A stretch of 64,000 nt of DNA from a virus (IMGVR_UViG_3300034092_004324:1-64000), one strand, 5' to 3'; counted from the first letter of the stretch, positions 37,361-44,742 are shown. Notes: a model not told the origin generated them from the letters alone. Made by a program: numbers and translations.

Positions 37361-37392
37361 TTTTTTGTGAAATTTTTAGTTATTTTTTTTCA

Positions 37393-37757
37393 ACCATATG
37401 CACCATTTAATGCAAGTTTTAATCCTTCATTTTCAGGACTTTTTTTGGGATACTTTTTTCTTTCTAAATAAATCTCTTCATAAATATCACAAAATTCTTC
37501 ACCTAAATGAGAGGCATAAAACTTGTTTTTAATAGCCAAATTTGGATAAAAACTACTTACGTCAACATCTATGATTCTACCATCTTTATTGTCGTAAATA
37601 CCAGCTTTAATACAACCGTGCAAACCACCTTGTGCTAAGTCGTATTGAAAACCTTTATAAGTTACAGATTTATTAAATCCATTTTTAGTATCTGTAATCT
37701 TTAATTTTTTTAAGTAATCTAATAAATGTTTAAATTCTTCGCTTTGAAATTTTATGT
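37393..37757 (-). CDS. Family B DNA polymerase, exon 2 (palm motifs A and B)
   Basis: Two bases (AC) completing Tyr249, then 121 codons. Contains YDLAQGGLHGC, motif A DVSSFYPNL (D314) and motif B KLALNGAYG. The frame is open from the intron's 3' splice site; the first ATG-like or other start lies well inside, so there is no credible independent start for a separate palm polypeptide before GGLHG. It needs the displaced exon 1 to encode a complete polymerase. Confidence 0.92.
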
Positions 37758-37940
37758 CATCGGACTATATCATCATCTCATAGAGATGCTGGACGCTGTA
37801 ACCTGTTATTAAGAAGACTGTACTTCTCAGGTAGTCTCTGAACCTTCTATAGATGTATCTATAGCTTGGCTGCTGATTGTTTGTACTTTCCAGCAATTCA
37901 TCCAGTTTTTCAATAAGGATCACTCCTTAAAGCCGCACAT
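37758..37940 (-). other. Permuted group I ribozyme upstream of polB exon 2
   Basis: About 183 nt on the minus strand: guide AUGUGCGG (37940-37933), P2 hairpin AAGGA-GTGA-TCCTT, P element AATTGCTGGAAA, Q element AATCAGCAGCCAAGC, R element GTTCAGAGACTA, S element GATATAGTCC (P7 GACTA/TAGTC), ending at G37758. No polymerase exon precedes it; the upstream gene's stop ends at 37940. The guide pairs ACAU of exon 2 (P10) and CCGU at the end of exon 1 (P1, U-G at the splice site) 3 kb downstream. It would therefore join exon 1 to exon 2, giving a circle in cis or trans-splicing between transcripts. Confidence 0.85.
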
Positions 37941-38425
37941 TATTCATAGTTATATTTTATTTCTAATGTCATTCCTCCTTTTGGATCAATTTTATAAAAT
38001 ATTTTTTTATCATCCATTATTTCTAAAATGTCTTTTAATTCTAATAGTAATTCATCTTTTGTAAGTTCATCTGTAAACAAATAACTTTTTCTTAATTCAC
38101 GAACTGGTTTTTCATCAGTTGTTAAATTTTCTTTTCTGTATTTTTCAATTTGTAGCTTAAAATTTACAATAAGTTCATCATTTAAAGCACCTAATCTTAA
38201 ATATTGTTTGTCTAAGATTATTTCTCTTGATATAGTTTGTGATTGCATGTTTGTGTCTTTTGATGAATTATGTTTTTTGTGTCTTTTACCTTTTCTGCCC
38301 ATTGTTTCATTGTTTAATGGTGTATTGTCATAATTTTCTTGATTGTGTATTAATGTTCCAATTAAAATTGAAAATACTGTAATAATTATAATTATAGCAG
38401 CCATGTTGTTAATAACGTGATCCAT
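37940..38425 (-). CDS. Membrane-anchored hypothetical protein (161 aa)
   Basis: One N-terminal membrane helix (MAAIIIIITVFSILIGTLIH) followed by a basic linker (MGRKGKRHKKHNSSK) and a soluble helical domain (LTKDELLLELKDILEIMDDK). Its TAA stop shares base 37940 with the ribozyme guide. Not related to the polymerase by sequence. Confidence 0.7.
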   Translation of the reverse strand: MDHVINNMAAIIIIITVFSILIGTLIHNQENYDNTPLNNETMGRKGKRHKKHNSSKDTNMQSQTISREIILDKQYLRLGALNDELIVNFKLQIEKYRKENLTTDEKPVRELRKSYLFTDELTKDELLLELKDILEIMDDKKIFYKIDPKGGMTLEIKYNYE

Positions 38426-38625
38426 TTTTTTAAATTTAATTGTGGATTTGACGGGTCCCGACCCCGCATTTTCTTTTTAAAGAAAGTTTTAACCAAGAAG
38501 AAAAAGAAGCGAATGGCTACCACTAAGTGGAATATGATTCTTTCTTTTCATTAAAAGAAAAGAGTTATTTTTACACAACTCTTTTCTTTTAACTATTTTC
38601 TTCATTTAAACTACAAACCCTCATT
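38426..38625. other. Non-coding gap with hairpins
   Basis: No gene seen. It contains a T-arm-like hairpin (GCGGG-GTCGGGA-CCCGT, minus, about 38447-38466), a TTTCTT/AAGAAA hairpin, and an AAAAGAGTT...AACTCTTTT inverted repeat at about 38560-38592 that may terminate transcription. No acceptor stem could be found, so it is not called as a tRNA. Confidence 0.4.
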
Positions 38626-38844
38626 TTATTGTTTTTGTAGTTTATAGACTAACTCATCAGTTTTAAAAAGTATCGTATCTTCAGTTTTAGAAATGATCTT
38701 CGTTACATTTTTTGTGTAGTGAAGTCCTACTATACAAGATTTACCAATTATTGGTTCTTGATAAAGTTTTCCATATTCTACTAATTCATTAGAACTATTT
38801 GCTAATCTCCAATATGGATTTGCATTATTAGTTTTTCTTTGCAT
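38626..38844 (-). CDS. Small hypothetical protein (72 aa)
   Basis: MQRKTNNANPYWRLANSSNE then a beta-rich body (IIGKSCIVGLHYTKNVTKI). Looks like a small barrel-type domain; function unknown. Overlaps the upstream gene by 17 nt. Confidence 0.6.
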   Translation of the reverse strand: MQRKTNNANPYWRLANSSNELVEYGKLYQEPIIGKSCIVGLHYTKNVTKIISKTEDTILFKTDELVYKLQKQ

Positions 38845-39037
38845 TTCTTTGGTTTAATTGTTGATTAGCGTTTTGAAATATTTCATTAAACGAATATTTT
38901 CCATCTGGATATATAGTACGTCCAATGTTTAATTTTCTTGGTTTTGGTTTTGGTTCTTGATAAACACAATCTTGTGTTGCAAAAGTAGTTCCAAATAACA
39001 ACTTTTGTATTATTTTTGTAGCTTTATTCATCTTCAT
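38828..39037 (-). CDS. Small basic hypothetical protein (69 aa)
   Basis: KATKIIQKLLFGTTFATQDC then YQEPKPKPRKLNIGRTIYP and an N/Q-rich tail. A start two codons in (ATG 39031) is equally possible. Unrecognised. Confidence 0.55.
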   Translation of the reverse strand: MKMNKATKIIQKLLFGTTFATQDCVYQEPKPKPRKLNIGRTIYPDGKYSFNEIFQNANQQLNQRNAKKN

Positions 39038-39209
39038 TGTTAAATGAACAGATAGTATTTATTAATTCAGTATTCAATTTGATATACAAATCACCAGCTA
39101 TAGTTCTTATCATTTTTCCTCTTGTTATATTAGTTGTTTTATCTATAAATTTTAAATGAGTGAAACTACCAATCATTTTGTTTAATTTATATCCATGAAT
39201 TCTTTCCAT
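39024..39209 (-). CDS. Small hypothetical protein (61 aa), tiny-gene array
   Basis: MERIHGYKLNKMIGSFTHLK; shares the M-(K/E)-R-I opening and the size of the tiny-gene family that fills 39-48 kb. Overlaps neighbours at both ends. Confidence 0.55.
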   Translation of the reverse strand: MERIHGYKLNKMIGSFTHLKFIDKTTNITRGKMIRTIAGDLYIKLNTELINTICSFNNEDE

Positions 39210-39411
39210 ATAATAATTCGTTGTTTCTTAAATTATAAAAGTAAAGTATTAGCATTTCTCTTTGTTGAAAAGATAGTTTATTAAATATAGGATATATAAT
39301 TGTTGTTTTTATTTCAATAGTTGATTCACTTGAATCAATTAAATTAGGTAATTGTAAAAAATCACCATTGAATCTTTTCGCAATGGTTTTGTAATGATTA
39401 ATTCTTTTCAT
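39187..39411 (-). CDS. Small hypothetical protein (74 aa), MKRI family
   Basis: Starts MKRINHYKTIAKRFNGDF. Hydrophobic C-terminal half (QQREMLILYFYNLRNNELL). Its ATG overlaps the upstream TGA (ATATGA), implying coupled translation. Confidence 0.6.
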   Translation of the reverse strand: MKRINHYKTIAKRFNGDFLQLPNLIDSSESTIEIKTTIIYPIFNKLSFQQREMLILYFYNLRNNELLYGKNSWI

Positions 39412-39581
39412 ATCATATCGTTTTCATACAACGTATCTGTAATAGCATAAAATAAATTATCTTTTATTATTAAGTAACTTTTATTATAAAGATTTACATA
39501 TACTTTATTAAATGTGTGATTATTTGTAAATTTATTAAAATTTGTATCAATAATTATTACTGGAAATATTTGTCTTTTCAT
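39408..39581 (-). CDS. Small hypothetical protein (57 aa), MKR family
   Basis: ATG 39581, stop TGA 39410-39408. MKRQIFPVIIIDTNFNKF, later VYVNLYNKSYLIIK. Overlaps both neighbours by 4 nt, which supports it despite its size. Confidence 0.55.
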   Translation of the reverse strand: MKRQIFPVIIIDTNFNKFTNNHTFNKVYVNLYNKSYLIIKDNLFYAITDTLYENDMI

Positions 39582-39775
39582 TTTAAATGATAAATTAACG
39601 AACTAAAGTTTGTAGAATCATCTATTAAAAGAGACAATTGTAACATTATGTTTCCTTCTGTATTAGGCATTACTTTACCTCTTATATTTAAACTAATTTT
39701 TTTATTTATATCAAATAATGGTCTTTTAAAGTTTCTTTCAATGATATAAAAACTTGTAGAATCAATTTTTTTCAT
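39578..39775 (-). CDS. Small hypothetical protein (65 aa), MKKI family
   Basis: MKKIDSTSFYIIERNFKRPL, then a beta-rich middle (KISLNIRGKVMPNTEGNIML). The Ixx-RGK(V/M) segment resembles the 61-aa product at 39024-39209 (ITRGKMIRTIAGDLYIKL), suggesting duplication. Confidence 0.58.
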   Translation of the reverse strand: MKKIDSTSFYIIERNFKRPLFDINKKISLNIRGKVMPNTEGNIMLQLSLLIDDSTNFSSLIYHLK

Positions 39776-40206
39776 TTATTCTTTTTAAATTCATCATAAA
39801 GATAATCTACTGGATGTTTTTTGGGAAAAGTACCATTTAGATTATTAGGATATTCGTAAAAAATTCTTTTGTTCCATAGTTCTGACCAATTATCAGGGTA
39901 GTCTTTAATAGATCCTCGACCATAATTATTTGTTTTACCATAAGGATCAACAGGATCTAAAATCTTTTCTATGTACAACGCATCTAACTTTGACATTAGA
40001 AAGCGAGTACAAAATTCAAACCAATGAATATATTCACTATCAAAACTAATAAAATCTTCTTCATCATAATTACCTTCTTGGTCTTTATTAAAAAAGAATA
40101 TTTTTTTATATTCAGGAAACAATACTTGACACATTTCAAGTAGTTTGTTTTTTTGTTCTTCAGTTAAGTCTATTGGTTTCATATTAATCATATTCATCAT
40201 ATTCAT
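39772..40206 (-). CDS. Hypothetical protein (144 aa)
   Basis: Soluble, acidic and aromatic (HWFEFCTRFLMSKLDALYIE, then DYPDNWSELWNKRIFYEYP). The opening repeats M-N-M (MNMMNMINMKP), so the true start may be the methionine before KPIDLTEEQ. Unrecognised, but similar YIHWFE proteins occur in large phages. Confidence 0.65.
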   Translation of the reverse strand: MNMMNMINMKPIDLTEEQKNKLLEMCQVLFPEYKKIFFFNKDQEGNYDEEDFISFDSEYIHWFEFCTRFLMSKLDALYIEKILDPVDPYGKTNNYGRGSIKDYPDNWSELWNKRIFYEYPNNLNGTFPKKHPVDYLYDEFKKNK

Positions 40207-40498
40207 TAAATTCTTTTAAATCTTTCTTAGTAAATTTAGCAACTTTAAATTCTAAATTAGGTTTTTTAACATCGTAAGTAACCCAAGCAAAAGAAGGTGT
40301 AGATATTTCATAATAATCTACATCACCTTGAATTTGTATTTCATGTACTTGAATTTGTATTTCATGTATTGGATTCCAATCATCAGTTGTTCTATTCCAA
40401 TGAGCAGCTTCTTTTTTATTTAAAAATCTGAAATGTGTTGGTATTTTGAGTGGTTCGTTCATTGTTTTATATGTTTTTGATATAAGTAAAACATTCAA
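40184..40498 (-). CDS. Hypothetical protein (104 aa)
   Basis: IPTHFRFLNKKEAAHWNRTT followed by a tandem VHEIQIQ duplication (27-nt repeat near 40330-40365), then a beta-rich end. The repeat may be slipped-strand expansion. Likely start is the methionine before NEPLKIP (about 40462); function unknown. Confidence 0.6.
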   Translation of the reverse strand: MNVLLISKTYKTMNEPLKIPTHFRFLNKKEAAHWNRTTDDWNPIHEIQIQVHEIQIQGDVDYYEISTPSFAWVTYDVKKPNLEFKVAKFTKKDLKEFNEYDEYD

Positions 40499-40790
40499 TT
40501 TTTTCTAAATTTCTTGTGAAACATTTAATTTTAACTCTTTTGTAAGAATTACCTTCCCATTTATCAATAAGTTCAATGTTTTCAGTTTCTATTAAAAAAC
40601 CAGGTATAATATTTTTACCTTCTATTAATTGAATATAATGATAATTTGTTTTACTTGTTTGTGATTTTGTTATTTCTAAATCAAATCCTTTTATAAAAAC
40701 AGATTTTAAAATTTTACTTTTAAATTTTTCTAAATTTTCAGGAAGTATTAAACTTCCATAGCTAAAAATTAAATGTTTTGTATTATTCAT
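40467..40790 (-). CDS. GGCT-like (gamma-glutamylcyclotransferase fold) protein
   Basis: 107 aa. LIFSYGSLILPENLEKF matches the Y-G-S-L loop; PGFLIETENIELIDKWEGNSYKRVKI matches the domain's second half with the catalytic-position E in D-K-W-E-G. Shorter than the GGCT at 30557-30988 and far from the amidoligase cluster; a second copy of the fold. Confidence 0.72.
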   Translation of the reverse strand: MNNTKHLIFSYGSLILPENLEKFKSKILKSVFIKGFDLEITKSQTSKTNYHYIQLIEGKNIIPGFLIETENIELIDKWEGNSYKRVKIKCFTRNLEKIECFTYIKNI

Positions 40791-40802
40791 ATAATAAAAA
40801 AT

Positions 40803-40835
40803 AACAATTGCCGCAGGAGTTCTACGACAATTGTT
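40803..40835 (-). terminator. Intrinsic terminator after the signal-peptide membrane gene
   Basis: Minus strand AACAATTG-t-CGTAG-AACTC-CTGCG-g-CAATTGTT followed by ATTTTTTATT. Downstream of 40851-41375. Confidence 0.85.
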
Positions 40836-40850
40836 TATCGATGTTCATAT

Positions 40851-41375
40851 TTATTGATTAAATTTATTGTAGTACATGTACAGTTCTTTGATTGCTCCAT
40901 ATTCAGGATTAACAAAACCTGTTACTGTTTTTGGTAGTTGTATTGAATTTCCAATTATTAAAGCTACTACTATTATTACTTTAGCAATGATATAATCATT
41001 TGACATTTTTTTTAAAACTGTTTTAATGATAAATATCGAACTTATCATAAATATTAAACCACAAATAGACCATACAACTTGTTGTTTAATTAGAATAGCC
41101 CATACTTGGTTTGCTGTTGTTCCAAGAACTTCAGCAACTTTATGTAGTAGTTCTTTACCATCCTGATATAATACAGGACTAACATCTTTTAAATCGTCGT
41201 GAATAGTTTTTATAATGCTTTTAGAATCTTGGTATGCAGAATCTATAACTGATTTTGAATCATTATAAACTGTTGATACCCCTTCTGTGGTATTGTCAAT
41301 TAAAGTTTTAACTTCATCTGTAGCAAATGCTGAAAATGATATTAAAAGTAATAAAGAAAAGATTGTTTTTTTCAT
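40851..41375 (-). CDS. Exported membrane protein (174 aa), possible lysis-related
   Basis: A signal peptide (MKKTIFSLLLLISFSAFA, cleavage after AFA), a periplasmic amphipathic helical region (STVYNDSKSVIDSAYQDSKS, a repeated YxDSKSxI unit), then two membrane helices near 95-115 and 130-150. The layout resembles some holin or spanin-like envelope proteins, but there is no specific match. Confidence 0.7.
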   Translation of the reverse strand: MKKTIFSLLLLISFSAFATDEVKTLIDNTTEGVSTVYNDSKSVIDSAYQDSKSIIKTIHDDLKDVSPVLYQDGKELLHKVAEVLGTTANQVWAILIKQQVVWSICGLIFMISSIFIIKTVLKKMSNDYIIAKVIIVVALIIGNSIQLPKTVTGFVNPEYGAIKELYMYYNKFNQ

Positions 41376-41386
41376 TGTTTGTTGTA

Positions 41387-41608
41387 TTAATCGTTTGATG
41401 CTAAATCAATTAATTGTTTTCTGTTGTGATAAATTGCTAATAACAAGAAATAAATAAATAATTCTGTTAATAATAAAGCTAATCTCAAGCCTTTATTTTG
41501 AACAAAGGCTTCAATTGGTGCTGTAAAACTCAATTCATAAAAAGAGAAACACACGTAAAATAAAACAGTGGGTAATAAACTCCACTTTAAAGGTTTAAGA
41601 TACAACAT
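41387..41608 (-). CDS. Small membrane protein (73 aa)
   Basis: Two membrane helices (LPTVLFYVCFSFYELSF and LALLLTELFIYFLLLAIYH) and a basic end. Adjacent to another exported membrane protein, so a holin role is possible (inference). Confidence 0.65.
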   Translation of the reverse strand: MLYLKPLKWSLLPTVLFYVCFSFYELSFTAPIEAFVQNKGLRLALLLTELFIYFLLLAIYHNRKQLIDLASND

Positions 41609-41620
41609 CTTTTTTTGGTT

Positions 41621-41920
41621 TTAACGGTATGGATTATAAATTACTTCTACTTCTTTAATTCCTTGTTCTTTTAGATAATTTAAAACTTCTCCTTCATTAT
41701 TACAACTACAAGTATTTTCAACATCCCCGTTATATCTAAATGTTACAATATGAGAATAATATACGTTTTTACCTGAATTTAAAGTTATATAATTTCTTTC
41801 ATCATGAAATATTTTTTCAATTTTAGCATTCCCTACCATCAATTTACGTTTAAATGTAAAATGAATACTAATCATAGTTATTGTAAAAAGTAATATACAG
41901 AATATTACATAATAATCCAA
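41621..41920 (-). CDS. Membrane-anchored protein (99 aa)
   Basis: N-terminal helix (YYVIFCILLFTITMISIHF) then a small soluble beta domain with a CSCN pair and the end LKEQGIKEVEVIYNPYR, reminiscent of DUF3592-type domains. Function unknown. Confidence 0.62.
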   Translation of the reverse strand: MDYYVIFCILLFTITMISIHFTFKRKLMVGNAKIEKIFHDERNYITLNSGKNVYYSHIVTFRYNGDVENTCSCNNEGEVLNYLKEQGIKEVEVIYNPYR

Positions 41921-42753
41921 GTCATTATTTCATTCGATGTATTTTTATTTGTGTATGTAAATACTTGGCTATTTTTATTTTCTTTTACAATTTTTGACAT
42001 AATTTCTATAAAATCAATATTAAATTCTTTTTTTAAATTATCTAATTCTTTATTGTTACTAACATTTGTAGAAAATAAATTTAAGTTATTATCCATCACA
42101 TCTTTAATCATTTCTTCAATTGCTTTTTCAATTGGTTCTTTAAATAAATCAATTTCTTTAGGTGTTAATTTTTTATCTTTAGTTATTTCTTTTAATTTAG
42201 CATTTATTTCTTCTAAGATTGGATTTATACCAAAAAATTCAGTAATAGAACATGAACAGTCTAATGTACGTAAATCAATATAATTAAGATCTAATATCCA
42301 TTCAGTAGAATCAACTCTAACTTTAAGATCATAACCATCCCATTGTTCTACTTTTAAAACTCTTTCTTTTTTAGCAGCAGGTTCTTTATCAGTACTAATT
42401 TTAAAGTATTTTTTAGCATATCTTGCACTTTCATTTCGATCATTAATAACTACATAATAATCATCTTCTTGTGCTTCTAATGTATATTCTTTGTTTGGTG
42501 TTAAATGTCTAAATTTACCATTATTATTGTTTAGACATATCAGTTTTGTACCTTCCATTGTGGTTGTTGTTTGTTTGTTTAAATATTCGTTTAATAAAAT
42601 TTCAAATTTATTTTTATTAGTTATTTCTGTCCAATATTCATTATTTACATTGTGATGATATAATAAATTATTTCTTGGGTCAACTTTTTGACCTCTTTCA
42701 TTAATGATAATTACTTTTTTACTGTGTTTGTCTTTATATCCATATTTCATCAT
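41905..42753 (-). CDS. Hypothetical protein with SH3-like insert (282 aa)
   Basis: Residues ~65-120 (GTKLICLNNNNGKFRHLTPN, then YYVVINDRNESARYAKKYFKI) are the pattern of a small beta-barrel found widely in phages (L-T-x-x-K-x-Y ... V-x-N-D). The C-terminal half is a charged coiled-coil-like helix. The start may be ATG at the internal MEGTKL if the N-terminal 60 residues are separate. Confidence 0.62.
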   Translation of the reverse strand: MMKYGYKDKHSKKVIIINERGQKVDPRNNLLYHHNVNNEYWTEITNKNKFEILLNEYLNKQTTTTMEGTKLICLNNNNGKFRHLTPNKEYTLEAQEDDYYVVINDRNESARYAKKYFKISTDKEPAAKKERVLKVEQWDGYDLKVRVDSTEWILDLNYIDLRTLDCSCSITEFFGINPILEEINAKLKEITKDKKLTPKEIDLFKEPIEKAIEEMIKDVMDNNLNLFSTNVSNNKELDNLKKEFNIDFIEIMSKIVKENKNSQVFTYTNKNTSNEIMTWIIM

Positions 42754-42925
42754 TTTCAGATGTATTAATTAAAAGATTATGCATTTGCATTCTTTTTATT
42801 TTAAAACTTGAATTTGTAAAAAAAACAGAATCATTCATATTTTTTTGTGCTTTGTTGTTCATTTTATTTTTTATTTTTGTACTTATTTCTCTACCTATTG
42901 AGGTATGACCTACATAATTAGACAT
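42734..42925 (-). CDS. Small hypothetical protein (63 aa)
   Basis: Start at ATG 42925 (MSNYVGHTSIGREISTKIKN); a TTG at 42934 would add MKN. It overlaps the upstream stop by 8 nt. Basic, unrecognised. Confidence 0.52.
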   Translation of the reverse strand: MSNYVGHTSIGREISTKIKNKMNNKAQKNMNDSVFFTNSSFKIKRMQMHNLLINTSENDEIWI

Positions 42926-43073
42926 GTTTTTCAAAACTAAATATTTTAAGTTTATTTGAAATGTTAAATCTATTGAACATACCTAATTTATCATGAATAT
43001 TAGAAAGTATTTCAAAATCTAATTTATGAATTTTAGTCAAATAAATCATCGATCTTTGTTCTTGTCTTTTCAT
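42918..43073 (-). CDS. Small hypothetical protein (51 aa), MKR family
   Basis: ATG 43073: MKRQEQRSMIYLTKIHKLDF, ending FSFEKHV. Overlaps the next gene. Same opening and size as the tiny-gene array. Confidence 0.52.
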   Translation of the reverse strand: MKRQEQRSMIYLTKIHKLDFEILSNIHDKLGMFNRFNISNKLKIFSFEKHV

Positions 43074-43079
43074 AATTTA

Positions 43080-43241
43080 TCAAGATGATGCAGTTACATA
43101 TTCATTTTCTTTAGTTTTTTCCCAAAGATAATCAACTACAACATCCTCAAGATTTTTTATTTCATTTAATTTTTTATTGGTAAATTTTTCTAATTCTTCA
43201 ATTGAAATATATCTACCAGCATACATAAATGTTTCACCCAT
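43080..43241 (-). CDS. Small acidic protein (53 aa)
   Basis: ATG 43241: MGETFMYAGRYISIEELEKF, then helical LNEIKNLEDVVVDYLWEKTK. Acidic, unlike its basic neighbours. Overlaps the upstream membrane gene by 8 nt. Confidence 0.55.
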   Translation of the reverse strand: MGETFMYAGRYISIEELEKFTNKKLNEIKNLEDVVVDYLWEKTKENEYVTASS

Positions 43242-43434
43242 ATTTATTATCTTTTGCTGTTATTATTGTGATTAAAATTATACAAGCTAATATGTTAAAA
43301 AACATGTAAGGACTTTTATACATGTTTAAAGCAAGCAAGTTTTGTACGATGAATACTAAGTAAGATGCTCTTCTATGTTTTTTGTATATAAGATAATATC
43401 CTAATACAGAAAGAATAACTAAATAAATTTCCAT
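43234..43434 (-). CDS. Small membrane protein (66 aa)
   Basis: Three hydrophobic segments (YLVILSVLGYYLIY, YLVFIVQNLLALNMY, FFNILACIILITIITA) with a KKHRR loop between the first two. No family recognised. Confidence 0.62.
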   Translation of the reverse strand: MEIYLVILSVLGYYLIYKKHRRASYLVFIVQNLLALNMYKSPYMFFNILACIILITIITAKDNKYG

Positions 43435-43640
43435 TACTTATTTTTGTTAAGTTTGGAAAATCTTTTATTTAGTTTTTTAACTTTATCTTCTGCTCTTGCT
43501 TTATCGTAAAATAAAATTGCAGTATCTACCCAAGTATATACTAAAGTTCTTTTAACTCTGACTTGAAGTCTAAAGTTTGTTACGTTGTGGTTTGTCTCAG
43601 GTTTTAATCTAAATGACCTGAGTTTTTTTGTGCTTTTCAT
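43434..43640 (-). CDS. Small basic protein (68 aa)
   Basis: Very basic (MKSTKKLRSFRLKPE, LNKRFSKLNKNK) with RVKRTLVYTWVDTAILFYDK in the middle. Stop shares a base with the next start. Possible nucleic-acid binding (inference). Confidence 0.58.
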   Translation of the reverse strand: MKSTKKLRSFRLKPETNHNVTNFRLQVRVKRTLVYTWVDTAILFYDKARAEDKVKKLNKRFSKLNKNK

Positions 43641-43652
43641 ATGAATTATTAA

Positions 43653-43790
43653 TTACCAATCTAAAAAGTGATAAAGTAAATTAACCCTTGTTTTAAAATT
43701 TATTTCATCTGCCATATTTTGTTCTTTTTCATTTCTAACATTATTAAAATTATGATATTTTTTATATGCACTAAAATTAATTCTTTTCAT
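43653..43790 (-). CDS. Tiny protein (45 aa), MKRI family
   Basis: MKRINFSAYKKYHNFNNVRN, ending LLYHFLDW. One of a run of eight consecutive tiny genes with the same opening between 43.65 and 44.74 kb. Confidence 0.5.
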   Translation of the reverse strand: MKRINFSAYKKYHNFNNVRNEKEQNMADEINFKTRVNLLYHFLDW

Positions 43791-43791
43791 G

Positions 43792-43947
43792 TTATTTTTC
43801 TATGTCTTCAATTATACTATTAAATAAAGTTCTTGTAGGATCTGAAATTTTATAATATAATCGATTAAGTTTTTTATCTACTCTTTTAAATAGTTGTAAT
43901 TTATGTGAATTAAGTATACATGAGAATCTAAATAGATTTTTTTTCAT
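43792..43947 (-). CDS. Tiny protein (51 aa), MKK family
   Basis: MKKNLFRFSCILNSHKLQLF, then DKKLNRLYYKISDPTRTLFN. Its start overlaps the previous stop (TCATGA). YYKIS recurs in the next gene (FYKIS), suggesting common origin. Confidence 0.5.
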   Translation of the reverse strand: MKKNLFRFSCILNSHKLQLFKRVDKKLNRLYYKISDPTRTLFNSIIEDIEK

Positions 43948-44084
43948 GATATATGTTTAATATTTCTAATAATACTTAAAATCATTATTTGTGTTGAAAT
44001 TTTATAAAATACTTTATCATAATTTTTGTCAAAATGATGGACTTTAATACCTAAAGGTGGCGAAATATAAGATATTTTTTTCAT
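43944..44084 (-). CDS. Tiny protein (46 aa), MKKI family
   Basis: MKKISYISPPLGIKVHHFDK, then NYDKVFYKISTQIMILSIIR. The DKVF core is shared with the next three genes. Four-nt overlaps on both sides. Confidence 0.52.
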   Translation of the reverse strand: MKKISYISPPLGIKVHHFDKNYDKVFYKISTQIMILSIIRNIKHIS

Positions 44085-44254
44085 GCGATGATTACGTTTA
44101 AAAAGATTCTATTTGAATTATTACTAAAATCATTTTTTATATGCATTATTACTCGTTCTCTTTGTACTAATATCTCAATAAATATTTCATCAAATACTTT
44201 ATCATTAACACAAGGATATAAATTACCACGTGGTTTAAGATCTATTCGTTTCAT
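44081..44254 (-). CDS. Tiny protein (57 aa), MKRI family
   Basis: MKRIDLKPRGNLYPCVNDKV then FDEIFIEILVQRERVIMHI. Shares the N-D-K-V-F and Q-R-E/K-x-V/M-T patterns with its neighbours. Confidence 0.52.
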   Translation of the reverse strand: MKRIDLKPRGNLYPCVNDKVFDEIFIEILVQRERVIMHIKNDFSNNSNRIFLNVIIA

Positions 44255-44266
44255 TTCTTAAAAATG

Positions 44267-44440
44267 TTAAAATACGATTTTAAAATTTTTTAAATGAAAA
44301 AAAATTTTAATAAGAGATCTATTTTGTATTAACATTGTCATTTTTCTTTGTTCTACAAACCATTCACTTTTTAATTTTAAAAAACGAAATGTTTTATCAT
44401 ATAGTTGATCATCAGCATTATTTACTATTATTCGTTTCAT
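44267..44440 (-). CDS. Tiny protein (57 aa), MKRI family
   Basis: MKRIIVNNADDQLYDKTFRF, then EQRKMTMLIQNRSLIKIFF. Clear paralogue of the following gene: V-N-x-A-D-x-x-L-Y-x-K-x-F-R and K-M-T-M are aligned without gaps. Confidence 0.58.
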   Translation of the reverse strand: MKRIIVNNADDQLYDKTFRFLKLKSEWFVEQRKMTMLIQNRSLIKIFFHLKNFKIVF

Positions 44441-44592
44441 ATTAATCTCTTTTCATTATGAACAAAATCTGTAAATATAAGTATTGACATTGTCATTTTC
44501 TTTCGTTTAAACCATTTAGTTCTTAAATATTGATACCTAAATACTTTATTATATAATTCATAATCAGCATGATTTACCATTATTATTTTCAT
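44437..44592 (-). CDS. Tiny protein (51 aa), paralogue of its neighbour
   Basis: MKIIMVNHADYELYNKVFRY, then RTKWFKRKKMTMSILIF. Residues 1-42 align with the 57-aa product at 44267-44440, so the pair arose by tandem duplication. TGA overlaps the next ATG. Confidence 0.58.
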   Translation of the reverse strand: MKIIMVNHADYELYNKVFRYQYLRTKWFKRKKMTMSILIFTDFVHNEKRLI

Positions 44593-44593
44593 A

Positions 44594-44740
44594 TTATTCA
44601 AGATATTTTCCAAGAAAGAACATATTACTTATTACGCTAGATCTTTTAAAATATTTAATTCTTAAATAGTTTTTACTATATAAATTATCATCAAAACTAT
44701 ATAAATTATCATCAAAACGAAATGTAATTATTTTTTTCAT
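44594..44740 (-). CDS. Tiny protein (48 aa) with internal duplication
   Basis: MKKIITFRFDDNLYSFDDNL; FDDNLYS is encoded twice by a 21-nt tandem repeat (about 44675-44716). Then YLRIKYFKRSSVI, similar to YLRTKWFKRKK of the previous gene. Confidence 0.55.
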   Translation of the reverse strand: MKKIITFRFDDNLYSFDDNLYSKNYLRIKYFKRSSVISNMFFLGKYLE

Positions 44741-44742
44741 TT

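Larger units (their letters stand above)
36301..37392 (-). other. Group I intron in DNA polymerase motif B
   Basis: Splitting GGT|AAAAGC restores A-Y-G-K-S-N, so boundaries are 37392 and G36301. Core on the minus strand after the endonuclease gene: AAATTCGGTGAAG, AATACCGAGCTAAC, GTGTAGAGCGTAGTTGG, and a hairpin CTTACGGG/CCGTAAG near 36350. A GCCGU (36552-36548) could pair with exon AUGGU as P1; P10 is not clear. The insertion site, motif B of the polymerase, is a favourite for mobile introns. Confidence 0.85.

Noticed and set aside
34794-37623. Simple split polymerase: two separate proteins encoded by independent genes
   Set aside because: The palm half has no start codon near its N-terminus and is preceded by a ribozyme whose guide matches the end of the exonuclease half exactly in both sequence and reading frame. 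Not excluded, but less likely.
38440-38530. Possible further tRNA-like element (GCGGG-GTCGGGA-CCCGT)
   Set aside because: The T-loop lacks the TTC/A58 pattern and no 5' partner for the CAAATCC acceptor strand was found within 100 nt.
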